Assembly: GCF_963675165.1 (NCBI RefSeq)
Contig: NC_087387.1
Coordinates: forward strand, 4,366,990 to 4,430,989
Reading direction: 5' to 3'
Source of the DNA: Halichondria panicea
Lineage: Eukaryota > Porifera > Demospongiae > Suberitida > Halichondriidae
Length of the DNA stretch: 64,000 nt
The position numbers and the translations under genes are program-made. The notes under the pieces were generated by a model. That model was given only the letters and a program-made list of their open reading frames with translations. It ran no database searches and was not told where the DNA came from. This document shows positions 37,001-47,500 of this stretch, piece after piece; the stretch's first letter is position 1, and each line of letters opens with the position of its first letter.

Positions 37001-37954
37001 ACAGCAACACTTAAGCATGTGTATAACACAGAAACCTTCAATATTTAAGAATGGAATGTAAACAAAGGGCTCGTGTCAATAATATCCCCAGTTGCATGTC
37101 TCAGCAAACTCTTGACCTATAGATAACTATAAGCCTATATATTACTCATTATATGCAAGCATGTATGTATGCAGTGGCTTAATAATGACAGCGAATAAAT
37201 ACATGCATAATTATTGCCATGCATAATTATAGTCTTGCCAGGTTGGATGACTGATGAGTGAGGTATGAGGGATTCGGCACAACATCACCGCCAGCATTAC
37301 GAGTTCTTGGTTGCTGTGTATCAAAGAGCTAGGCTAAATAAATAACCTTAAACTTGCATGGAGTCTACATAATCATGCTTTTTGTAGCAGTACTACACTT
37401 GTCAATCATAAGCGTTTCATACAATGCTAAGACTCACGACATTTTTATCGTCCTATAATGATGTACCTGTGTTGATGGAACTGAGTCTTGCCTTTCAGTT
37501 TTTCGTTGCGGTAGAAGTTCCACATATTCATAGTACTGCTCACCGGCTTCCATTTGATGCTGTCCCACAGACGATTGCATATCTTCGTACTCTTCTTCAG
37601 TGTTCTATATGTAATAGTTAGGCACTTTTGTAGGTATATATCTATACTATACTGTTTTATCTATGTACTATAAACCTTGGTACATGTAAACTCTGTAACA
37701 AAATATAAATCTTGGTACTGACCAATCAGATTGCTGGATTCTATGCTGCCACTGTAGCGTATACCAGATAACCAGATAACTATGCATAAAACGTAGATCT
37801 ACATGATACACGTGCATGGAGTAATTGTCACAGTGACAACCACACAGGCAAATCATTTTAACACTATTGACAATATCTGTATAATTATGCATGCATGCAT
37901 AAAGGGGCTGTGCCTATATATATATGGATGTACAATACGTACCTCAAATTCCAT
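34100..37954 (-). CDS. Tandem beta-trefoil protein with tyrosine-rich tail, paralogue C
   Basis: Thirteen exons matching paralogue B one for one, from ATG at 37954 (MEFE, against MELE in B) to TGA at 34100-34102; about 430 residues. The tail carries EEEYEDMQSSV, QYYEYVELLP, NPSYLTH and PPPLYEYLPESE. The trefoil domains carry RFVVTIPREHT, RYLCVDRRGR, YFESARSDGFYFG, SLRSYVHQSYWLKM and ILESIAQPGTFVYP. The exon at 35706-35527 is almost identical in protein to that of B, while the tail has diverged, which suggests recent duplication or gene conversion of the trefoil exons. Exon 3 seems to end at a GC donor (GCAAGA near 37238). No signal peptide. Divergent from the FEM1-like gene 631 bases upstream. 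Confidence 0.8.
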
Positions 37955-38585
37955 ACGAAGTTTACTTTGTTGCAGTTCAATAGCTTGAGATGGGTCTCAA
38001 TAATAATAGCTAGACTGTTTATAAATTTACTTGTACAAACAGCAGCTACACAGGATGTACTTTAGCAGCAACATGTGAAGTCTACTAGACACATGCATGC
38101 ATAATTGGTATGAAGATTGAGCAAAAAATTCCCCTGTAGATCTATACATATACATCTAGACTAGCTTGAGAAAGATCCATTTTCGAGTAAGACGTATGCA
38201 TAGTAAGAAGTATGCATATACATTTACAACAATTTATTTCGATGTTACCGAGTGTTATAACTTTGTTGTGATATCCCATTCCCGAAAATTCCTTTCATGG
38301 ATTATAGAACTGTATGTATTTTGATGACAGAGCGCTGACATTCACTTATGATTTATAGACTATAGAATTGACTCTATAATTATCTAAATCTCTATTTTGC
38401 GCACCGTCCAAGTCTACATCTGAAAAACGACATTCAATGCATGGGTTCATGATAGTTAGTGGTCAATCTGGCATGTGGCTTCTGGCTATCAATCTTATTT
38501 GTGGGCTGTTCAGCCAGACCCTCTAGACTAACCCATTGTGTGCATTGTGCCAAATGAATGTGAGTGGGGTGGTTAAAACAGAAAA
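37955..38585. promoter_or_regulatory. Divergent intergenic region between paralogue C and the FEM1-like gene
   Basis: Start codons at 37954 (-) and 38586 (+) face away from each other, so both promoters lie in these 631 bases. No TATA box or other element could be assigned. Confidence 0.45.
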
Positions 38586-40547
38586 ATGGCCTTTAGATCT
38601 AGAAGATCTAGTAGCTTTGCTAGCTGTATACTGGTAGAGCACAATTTCAATCTACTGTGTACACTTGTAACTGGAGGAAATCTATCTCCAGTTAAAAAGC
38701 TAATACAGAAAGTGTGCCAGGAGCAAGAAGCTATCGTCACTCTCGAAACATTCTCACGATGCTCTCATATGTACAACCAGAGGACGCCATTAGTGCTAGC
38801 TGCTCAGTTTGACCACATCGAAATTGTCGAGTACCTCACCGATGTGATACCACAGGAGGAATTTGTGAACATTGTTGGTTCTGTTTACAACATTACAAAT
38901 ACTGGCGATGAACTACATCACGTTACAGCTCTAAACGCAGCTTGCATTAAAGGATATTTATCTATCGCTAAGTTGTTGGTTGAAAGGAAGGCTTCTTTCT
39001 CTATTCCCGATTGTACTGGCTCCGTCCCATTGTGCGAAGCTGTTTTTCATGGTCAATACGACATTGTGAAGTACCTGTGCGAGCAAGGTAATGATGTACA
39101 CGTTTCTAACGACTTTGGGTGGGAGCCACTTCACATTGCGGCTCTTCGCAATCACCCAAAAGTGTTCAAATGTCTTATCGAGCAAAATGCTAGTGTAGAT
39201 CGTTGTACTCCCGAAGGATTTACCGCTCTACATATTGCTGCACAAAAAGGGCACACACAAATCATTGATCAACTCATATTGGCGTCAAATGTGAAACCAG
39301 CCCTAAGCAGCTGGTTTCATGGCAAAGTGCTTGTTCCTAGTCCTCTGAATTTAGCTTCTGCTTACAGCTGTGGTAGTTCTCGGAAAATAATCGAAACATT
39401 TCTAGATTTGCCTCAGTGTTCTCCAACACATAGGTGTGATGCGTACCTGCTGATTGGGGTTAGCTGTATAATTAAATCCAATCAACGAAAAGCCTTCTTT
39501 CACTTTCAAGAAGCTATTAAAATCATCGAAGAACACTCGCTATATCTCCCTAACACACAAAATGTTGATGTTGGCAGAAGAGAAATTCGCGATTCAAATG
39601 AGTTAGTAGAAATGTGCGGCCAACAAAATCCTCGATCGGACATAGAGATGTGGTATCAGGCTTTATTGATATGGGAGAGATGCATTGGTTTGGGTGACAT
39701 GACATACTTGGAGATTTTGAGTGAGATAGCAGAGCTTAGTATGAGGCACGAACGAGAAGTTTTGTTGCTTACAGGAATAAGAACAATTAATCAGACCCTG
39801 CTACCAAAACTATCGAATGGATACATACTACCAGAATTTTTTGAAGAACTTTATGACACATGGGTAATCAATAATTTCTTCTTCAAGAGTACGAGATCTG
39901 TCCACGAATCAACGCTAACCTTTTCAAAGTTTTTACCCTACATGTTGAAAAGTGCGAAAACTATTTCTTCTCAATTTACTGCTCTTTCATCGAAGTATGG
40001 ATGCAAAAGACGAAGCCCACTCAAACTGCTGACAACCATCATTAAAGTGTTTGATTTGTGGCTGAAATCAAGCCCTTCTACTGGAGTCGAGAGTGCTTGC
40101 TTTGAAATGGGAGTTCAGTTTGTTGAAGAGTTTCTACTGCTCAATGACGAAAACACAATACTGCATTACATTCTCGAAGAAAATTTGGTTAGGGATTTGG
40201 CAACGATGGAGTTTCTGCTTCAATGTGGTTGTAGCCGCGCACTGAACATGCGCTGTAAAGGATTGATGTGTCTACACGTTGCTTGTGTTTCATATAACAT
40301 GGACGCAATAGGTTTGTTGTTGAATAATGGAGCTCATATCGATGCAGCTGATGAACAAGGACGGACGCCATTGTATATTGTTCAAGAACAACATTCAGAA
40401 AAAGTTAGTGAGTTTATATCAAGATTCTGCTCATCCCCACTGCCTCTTGAGTGTCTGTCAGCCACAGCTGTCCTTAATTATGATCTGTTTTACGATTTTC
40501 TACCCCTATCTGTTTGTCAATTTGTTGCTCTTCATAGTGCTGTGTAA
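38586..40547 (+). CDS. FEM1: FEM1-like ankyrin-repeat substrate receptor of a CUL2 ubiquitin ligase, intronless
   Basis: One uninterrupted frame of 653 residues. Ankyrin repeats fill about 60-260 (TPLVLAAQFDHIEIVEYL, VPLCEAVFHGQYDIVKYL, EPLHIAALRNHPKVFKCLIE, TALHIAAQKGHTQIIDQLI). A TPR-like helical segment follows (about 285-430) and then two more ankyrin-like repeats (about 535-605: TILHYILEENL, MCLHVACVSYNMDAIGLLL). It ends with ECLSATAVL and FLPLSVCQFVALH, the place and pattern of the FEM1 C-terminal VHL-box-like segment (human FEM1 proteins are 617-669 residues). Family members bind C-terminal degrons and recruit CUL2. The first ankyrin repeat is divergent and the substrate cannot be read from sequence. 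Convergent with the kinase-kelch gene 170 bases away. Confidence 0.85.
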   Translation: MAFRSRRSSSFASCILVEHNFNLLCTLVTGGNLSPVKKLIQKVCQEQEAIVTLETFSRCSHMYNQRTPLVLAAQFDHIEIVEYLTDVIPQEEFVNIVGSVYNITNTGDELHHVTALNAACIKGYLSIAKLLVERKASFSIPDCTGSVPLCEAVFHGQYDIVKYLCEQGNDVHVSNDFGWEPLHIAALRNHPKVFKCLIEQNASVDRCTPEGFTALHIAAQKGHTQIIDQLILASNVKPALSSWFHGKVLVPSPLNLASAYSCGSSRKIIETFLDLPQCSPTHRCDAYLLIGVSCIIKSNQRKAFFHFQEAIKIIEEHSLYLPNTQNVDVGRREIRDSNELVEMCGQQNPRSDIEMWYQALLIWERCIGLGDMTYLEILSEIAELSMRHEREVLLLTGIRTINQTLLPKLSNGYILPEFFEELYDTWVINNFFFKSTRSVHESTLTFSKFLPYMLKSAKTISSQFTALSSKYGCKRRSPLKLLTTIIKVFDLWLKSSPSTGVESACFEMGVQFVEEFLLLNDENTILHYILEENLVRDLATMEFLLQCGCSRALNMRCKGLMCLHVACVSYNMDAIGLLLNNGAHIDAADEQGRTPLYIVQEQHSEKVSEFISRFCSSPLPLECLSATAVLNYDLFYDFLPLSVCQFVALHSAV

Positions 40548-40716
40548 ATAATACATTTCCCCTTTCAATTTTGTGCAGCATTCAACGTGCTCGGTTTCAA
40601 TAATAATGCATACTTATACAAATGCAAATTATTATTATTATGCCAATGTTTGTCTACAAATTAATCGTGTGGACAAAAAACAAAATTAATAATAATCATA
40701 ATTAACGCATATAAAA

Positions 40717-43452
40717 CTATGATATTACTAGTTCTGCAATATACGCAGATTGATTGCCAAATCCTCCCAAAACAAACAATTCACTAGCCACGGCTGTACA
40801 ATAGCAATAGTACATTGGCTCAGGCAGATCTCCTACTTTAATCCATTGGTTTCCAGCAGCGTCATAGCGATGGATTTTAGTTGTGGCATTACCACCCCAA
40901 TCGTTGCTGTCCCTACCCCCCACCGTCAGAAGGGTGTTGCCATGGACGATAGGAGACGAGTAGTAGAAAGGGACATTTGACAGTGTCTCCCACACACCTG
41001 ATGTGACTCCTGATGTCACATTGGATAATTGAGCTCGCAATACTGTTCTTGTCTCTTGCCCTATTAAATACACACTGTCATCAATTATAACCATATTGCA
41101 GCAGTCGGTACTTGGAAGGGGTTCAGTTGAACTCCATTTGTAGCTGTTCATGTTCAAAGTATGTACATTTAGTACTCTAGAGTTTGTTGAATTATATCCA
41201 CCGGCAACAATCAGATGAGAATCATACCCTACAGCAGATGGGAGGTATAGCGGTACTGGTAATGCAGGATTTATGGGTATCCACTTTCGAGCCTTTTCAT
41301 CGAATTCTAGAATGGAATCTGTTGTCTTGCCAGTTAATATTTCTTCACCCCCCACCACTAACAATTGGCCCTTTAATATTGCCATAGTGAATTCCTGTAC
41401 CGAAGGGGGTGCTAGCTCCTTCCACATGCTTGTATCCAGCAAATACTCTAGTACGGTCAGAGGTGATGTGTGAGTCGAGTAGGCACAGATGTAGAGCTTT
41501 CCATTGTGAGCTACAGGTTGACTTGTTACGCTAATTCCTGGTGGCTTGTTGCTAAACCTTCTCCAGTTGAAAGTAATGACAGATGAAATCATCGAGTTGA
41601 GTGGGACCTAAGTATATGGAAATGACAGTAAGTTGTGCGGAAGAGAATGTAATTAAATCGTGTTGTGAAATGTTATGGCAATCAATGAAACACTATGCAC
41701 CTATAAAGAAGCCAGCAATCGTTGCAATATGATACATGTGGAACCATGCACAATGCATGCCTGACTTCAGCTACAATAAATTTAATGGCTTATAATTATA
41801 AGAGCATATTAGAAGACACCACTAAGGTTTGCGTATTAACTAAAAAGGCACCCATTCAAGCTGAAGATGTGATATCGATACTGTTGTCATAGTTCCACTA
41901 TCACACACTTATGCAATGCTTCACAGTTTGCATAGTGCATGGCCGGGTGAATAAATATTGACACTGTCAACACTATATATAGCAGGACAACACATTCGCT
42001 GTTTACGGTAGCTAAAACTTGCTTCAGTATCTAACACTCGAGTATGCATGGAAAACAAAAAAGCTTGATTTTCATATATAGACGTCAACAGCTATAATAA
42101 TTATGTTTGCTGTTTAGCGTAGCTAAAGTATACCACGTTATTGTTTAAAATTACCAGCCGTCTCACCTTATCTTCTTTTCTCAATACTTCGAGAGATTGG
42201 ATTTGCTTGGAGAGTCGGATAATATCCTCACGTTGAACGTCTATCTGCTTCTGCTGCACACAGGTACGCTCCTCGAAGCTTCGAACTAGATTTTGTTTTT
42301 CAGCTTGGAGACGTTCGACAGATGCTTGCAATTGGTTGGCATGAACATCATTCCTACTTAGCATTTTGTGCATGTCAGTAACTTCTCGCTGAAGATGATC
42401 AATTTCATGTTCGCTGTTTGTCAACTGTTTAATTAGCTCGAGCTTGGTCTTTGTGCAATTTTGTTTGGTCATGGCCAGTTCAAATTCTTCGAGTCGTCTT
42501 AAAACCTCTAGAGCTGAGGGTCGACTGCTTGGGAGGTATTCTAGGCACCCAAGGGTCAATTGAACCAGGGGGTGGGTGTCACCTAGAGCTGATTTCAATG
42601 GTTCGATGTATAATTCACGGCGTTCAATTTCAGTTCGTCCAGAAACCCTTTGAGTTTCAGGGTCAAAGTAAGAAGCAGGTTTGATATTCTTGGGGAAAAT
42701 TTGTGTCAGTGTAAACAGAGCAACTACTCCAAAGGAAAAGACGTCAATTGTAGTATTATACCGTGCTGCTCCATCCTCTTGGATTGCTTCGGGTGGCATG
42801 TAAAGATTATTACCAGGCGCATTTGTCATTGTAGCAAGTAACTGGCCAGGTTGAATGCTCACCATCCTAGCCACACCAAGGTCTGCTATCTTAGCATTGA
42901 GAGCATTGTCGATAAGAATGTTTCTTGCTGTAATGTCCCGATGAGCAATGGGTGGATTGCGACTGTGCAAATATACCACCCCTTGACATGTCCCTGTCAG
43001 AAGGTGAACTTTGAGGTCAATAGGGATGTTGGGACTGGTTTCCAGAAGGCTGTCAAGGCTGGTTTGTAACTTTTCCATCAGTAGGACAGGGAGTTGAGAT
43101 CCAGGGAGATAGCACACCCCCAGAAACTGTACTATGTTAGGGTGACGGAGTTGGCTCATCAGTTTACACTCTCCAATGAAATCAGTCACCCATTTGTCAA
43201 CCTGAAACAAACATGCACTGAAACTTATAAGCCCTATATATATAGGAGCTAATTTACCTGTTCAAAAGATCCTAGGTTGACAAGCTGAGGATGCAATTTC
43301 TTGGCAGCTACCCTTGCTCCAGGTATCCCCACTTCTTCCACACTGCCGTAAGCACCTGCTCCTAAGAATTCTCCAGTCAATTGCACTGTTGCAACTATAA
43401 ACTGCTCTAATTCTGGATCAGTTAATCTGTTCTCTAATATACTTTCTTCCAT
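40717..43452 (-). CDS. Protein kinase-coiled coil-kelch fusion protein
   Basis: Three exons in phase (43452-43258, 43201-42167, 41607-40717), 706 residues. The kinase domain spans about 25-290: GAGAYGSV loop (31-38), AAKK lysine (about 51), alpha-C Glu in GECKLM (about 76), AHRDITARN (HRD about 152-154), ADLGVAR (DLG replaces DFG, about 172), a PPEA motif and DVFSFGVV. All catalytic residues look present. HRDxxxRN gives it a tyrosine-kinase-like/TKL flavour. Residues ~295-410 form a coiled coil (LQREVTDMHKMLSRN, QLQASVERLQAEKQN). The last exon is a kelch-type propeller (LYICAYSTHTS, LLVVGGEE, LIVAGGYNSTNSR, LLTVGGRDS, LFVLGGFGN). I chose the Met at 43452. A Met at 43497 is possible, but a TAG acceptor-like site follows it. 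Probably a soluble cytoplasmic kinase with a substrate-binding propeller. Confidence 0.85.
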
Positions 43453-44563
43453 ATTATCAGTTCCAGCTTTTAAACTATGAACTAGCAAAACACACATGCA
43501 GGAGATGTTATTGCTATACAGAGTCGCCTACCACTTATCATTCCTACCATACATGGACAGTAACCGACTGTAAACAGTAGCTAGATCAGGTTTCAAAACA
43601 GCATACCGTGGTCATACTTGCCACACGTACACTAAGAACAGGAAATTGGGACAGATCAACCATAATTGTGCATGTGATGACCTAGTTTTATATACTCTGT
43701 ACGTACTCACGTACTCACTGTAAGTTTTAGATGGAGCATGTGGAGTCAGTCCTTGTTCCCCACTGCCGTACTGACATGTGATTTAGCGAGCTCATTGCCA
43801 ATTTGGAGCCTTCTTAATTACTCTCATCTTAAGACAGAGTTCACCCATGAAGAAAGGCAGCAGTGTGTAAGTACTGTCAAGAGTATATGATATTTCATAT
43901 ACTCTCGGTACTGTTGAGCCTACTGAGTGCGTAATACCATAGATAATACCTATACCATGTACCAGGAGCAACAGCCTATGGCGGTACAACAGTGTCAAAA
44001 TTATGAGGGGGTATCTTTTCAGCAAGACGGTTATTCTACAGACAGTGTCAAAATTATATGGGATGTCTTTTCAGCAAGAGGGTTATTCTACAGACAGTGT
44101 CAAAATTATATGGGTGTCTTTTCAGCAAGAGAGTTATTCTACAGACAGTGTCAAAATTATATGGGTGTCTTTTCAGCAAGGGGGTTATTCTACAGACAGT
44201 GTCAAAATTATATGGGGTGTCTTTTCAGCAAGGGGGTTATTCTACAGACAGTGTCAAAATTATATGGTTGTCTTTTCAACAAGGGGGGTTATTCTACACA
44301 CAGGGTATAGTGTTAAAAAATTGTATGAGGTGTCTTTTCAGCAAGGGATTATTCTACAGACAGTGTCAAAACTATATGGGGTGTCTTAATTTTTCAGCAA
44401 GGGGTATATTCTACAGTATTAAAATTATGAGGGGTGTCTTTTTCCAGGACAGGGTGCTACTTAGAAACTACTGCAAGGATTTTCTGCAAAGGGTAGAGGG
44501 TTAAAGGTCACAGGGTTAAAGGTCACACATGTAGATGAAAGTCCACGTGGTGAAGAAGAAGAG
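43453..44563. other. Spacer between the kinase and HECT genes, with a minisatellite
   Basis: Holds the promoter of the kinase-kelch gene, an IR-like string near 43870-43915 (AGAGTATATGA/ATATACTCT) and a minisatellite (43990-44443). The true 5' end of the HECT gene may also lie here. Confidence 0.5.
43990..44443 (+). repeat. Minisatellite of ~53-bp units
   Basis: About eight units of the form AGTGTCAAAATTATATGGG / TGTCTTTTCAGCAAGGGGG / TTATTCTACAGAC, with length and base variation between units. The same unit is present at 50735-51172 in the opposite orientation. All three forward frames stay open through the array, giving artefactual proteins. Confidence 0.95.
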
Positions 44564-47500
44564 ATGGACGATTCTGTAAGAGCTGCTCGCAGTCTCCTCG
44601 AGAACGCTTTGTCCATGATGAGCCCACAAAGCAGTAGCTCAAGTAAGCTTTCGAACAGTGGGGGTCAGTGGTAAAAGAGTCAGGGAGAGTGGGTGAAAGT
44701 AGAGTCAGGGAAAGTAGGTGAAAGTAGTCTAGGAGAGTACGAGTGTGGGGGGGGAAGGGTTCCATTAAAGAAAGCACAGTAGTAGTAGTGATATAAAAAA
44801 TAATTGTTCTGCATACAGGAAATGTTACTGATCGGCAACCACCCCGGCCGAGAGCTCAAGAGGATCAGCAGCTTCCAGGAAGCTCTCGCTCTGGTACTGA
44901 TCGGCAACCTCCGCGGCCGAGAGCTCGAGAGGATCAGCAGCTTCCAGGAAGCTCTCGCTCTGGTACCTGTAATGTGCCACAGTTCATATCAAGCCGACGT
45001 GGTCTATCACTGCCTACTCGCCGTCCTCCGTGGATGTCAGAATATGGACAAAAAACAGGAACAGGTAAAAAAAAATCGAAAAAAGTAAAGCTGAGTATGT
45101 GGGAGCACGAATTTATTTGTCTGGCAAATGTGGATCAGTCAATTCCTCCAACTCCAATGGAAAAAGCAGACCTCATCAATGCTGGGCTTGGACCAAAGAA
45201 AATCTGTCTATTTGAATATGGCGAGGCATTTGAGTTCCACGATGAACTTCTTAATGCATATCCAAAGCTTGTGAATGCAGGGGGGTATGAACTGTTACGC
45301 ACCTTACCCAACAACAATCGTCAGCTCGGGGTAATTCCACCGCAAAGTGGAGGCTATACTGTTCAGTACCTAAAGAATGTTGTAGGTAGTGCTAAAGTGT
45401 TTATCCGTCCTCTACAGCAGAAATTATGTTTGAAACGTGTATTGGAGAATAAAGATCTGGTAAGTTTTATTTGGTTGGTAGTGCTTCGTGTGAGTACTGC
45501 TCTGTAGGGAATTGCACCGACTGAAATATGCCTAAAATGTGATCAAAGCATTCCATTGTGTCAACTTAAACAACATCTCGATACTTGTAAAAGGTGCAGT
45601 TCATTTTATCAAGTTCTTAATGTTTAATTTGTTCGCTAAGGTTGGATTCTCCCCTTCCTCAAGCATTCTCTGAAGAAGAAGAATTTAGTTACCTGAGCTC
45701 ACCACCAGAATCTCCACTACCGCCAGCTTTTTCCCCAATTACTCCTAACAACAGTGGTGTACAAGTAAGCAATGCTCCAATTTATAGCATGAGGATAACA
45801 TCCCCAAAAAATGTTTAGGTACAAGACCATACTCAATCATCCCACTTGGTAGACTTGACCCTAGAAAATGATATCTTACTTGCTGTCAAAAACAGTATGG
45901 ACGACTTTTGTCAACCAAGGTATAACCAGCTGTGATTATGTGTGTATAGTACTGTGAGATAATGTACTGTGAGATAATGCTATACTTATTTAGAGAACTG
46001 AACTGCTTGAGCCATATTGTGTTGGCCTTGAGGGCGAAGTGTGGTATTCACATCCCTGATGTCAACAGTGAGGACTGGGAGGTTGCTTCCCGTACTAGTA
46101 TTGATGTGCGACGTGGCTTTGTAGTGGAAGATGGGATCAGAGAAGCAAAGAAGAAACGATTCAATACGTCCAATCTTCTCAGAGTAAGTTTAAGAAAGTT
46201 ATTATCATAAATGTACATTGATTACAGATGGGTACTATACAGGTCAGTTTTGTGAGTGAGGCAGCAGTAGACACTGGTGGGCCACTGAGAGAATTCTATC
46301 GTCTATTTGCAAAGGGGGTAACTGAAAAGTACTGCACCAGCAATGAGAGTGGCCAATGTTTTCCGCTGAAGAATGTTGTTGCTCTGCAGGTAAATTAAAT
46401 GCGCATTATGTATGGGTGTGCATACATTTAATAACAAATTGTGTTCAGAATGAGGACTTCAAGAACATTGGCAAAATCACCGCTATGAGTATTGTACAAG
46501 GGGGTTCTGGAATACCTGCTTTTCACCCTTCAGTGTACCGGTACATCTGCACGGGGACTTACCTGGGAGTAAGAAATGATACAGCTGTTCCAAATGAACA
46601 GGTCCGAACCCTTTTGAGAGAAGTAAGTCATCATTATGATACACAGGAGAGGGAGCCCCCTAGCCCAATCCCCTTAAAATGACCTTGTAGCGGGTAATTT
46701 CCGGTAAGACTAAGTATAATTATGGACAAATAAAAATTATAACATTTGCAAAGGCAATCCCAAGATGAAAAAAATTTGCCCAAGCAGGGGGAGCATGACC
46801 CCCCTAGTTGGTGGTACACTCATTCACACCATGTGATTTATTAGCAAATATACGCACAAAGCAAATAATTATACACCCTAGATATCTGCATGGCTTTTAA
46901 TGTGGTGTACCCCTTCAGATCAATGATGCAGATACGGATGAAAAACTGAGGTTAATATTCGAAGATGACGAAAAAGTTGGACTCGTGTGCGACACCGGCT
47001 ATAGTAAGGCATTGTGCCTTGCCTCCATGGCTGACAAGGATGGGATCAAGAACGCATTGAGAGACTACCATTCCTTGATTAAGATCAAAGCGGAACTAGA
47101 TCAATTCACAGAGGGGTTACACACTTGTGAAGTCCTCAAGTATGTTCAAAACTACTCTGATTTGATGCAGCCTTTGTTCTGTCAGCAACCAAGCGTATTG
47201 TCAAAGGGTGCGTTAATTAATATTATATGTCATGCATTCATATTGTTATTGTTTTTGTAGACTTCTTTAAGAAGTTTCCGTGTGTGTTCTCACTAACTGA
47301 TTCAAATAGAAAAGCCAAAGAAGAGGCTGCGTACATCTTCTTCATGGATTTTTTGGAAGAATGTGAAGGTACTAGTTAATTTGACATACATGTATAAGGC
47401 AGTGTTCTTTTTTGGTGTTCGCCTAGGCCAAAGAATATCATACTGTGGTATTTATTAGTGATTCCCATTATATATGATGTACACGCAGAAGAAGTTGGAC

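Noticed and set aside
43453-43497. Upstream Met at 43497 as the start of the kinase-kelch protein
   Set aside because: The first residues read through a TTTTGCTAG acceptor-like site. The Met at 43452 begins the acidic leader that precedes the kinase domain. The upstream start is possible but less likely.
43990-44443. Evenly spaced repeats that might suggest a CRISPR array
   Set aside because: Units are contiguous with no unique spacers, vary in length, and the context is a metazoan genome with no cas genes. A minisatellite explains it.
43927-44504. Three overlapping repetitive proteins in the forward frames of the array
   Set aside because: All three frames stay open because the repeat lacks stops. 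They encode permutations of the same unit and are not supported by any start, splice or homology signal.
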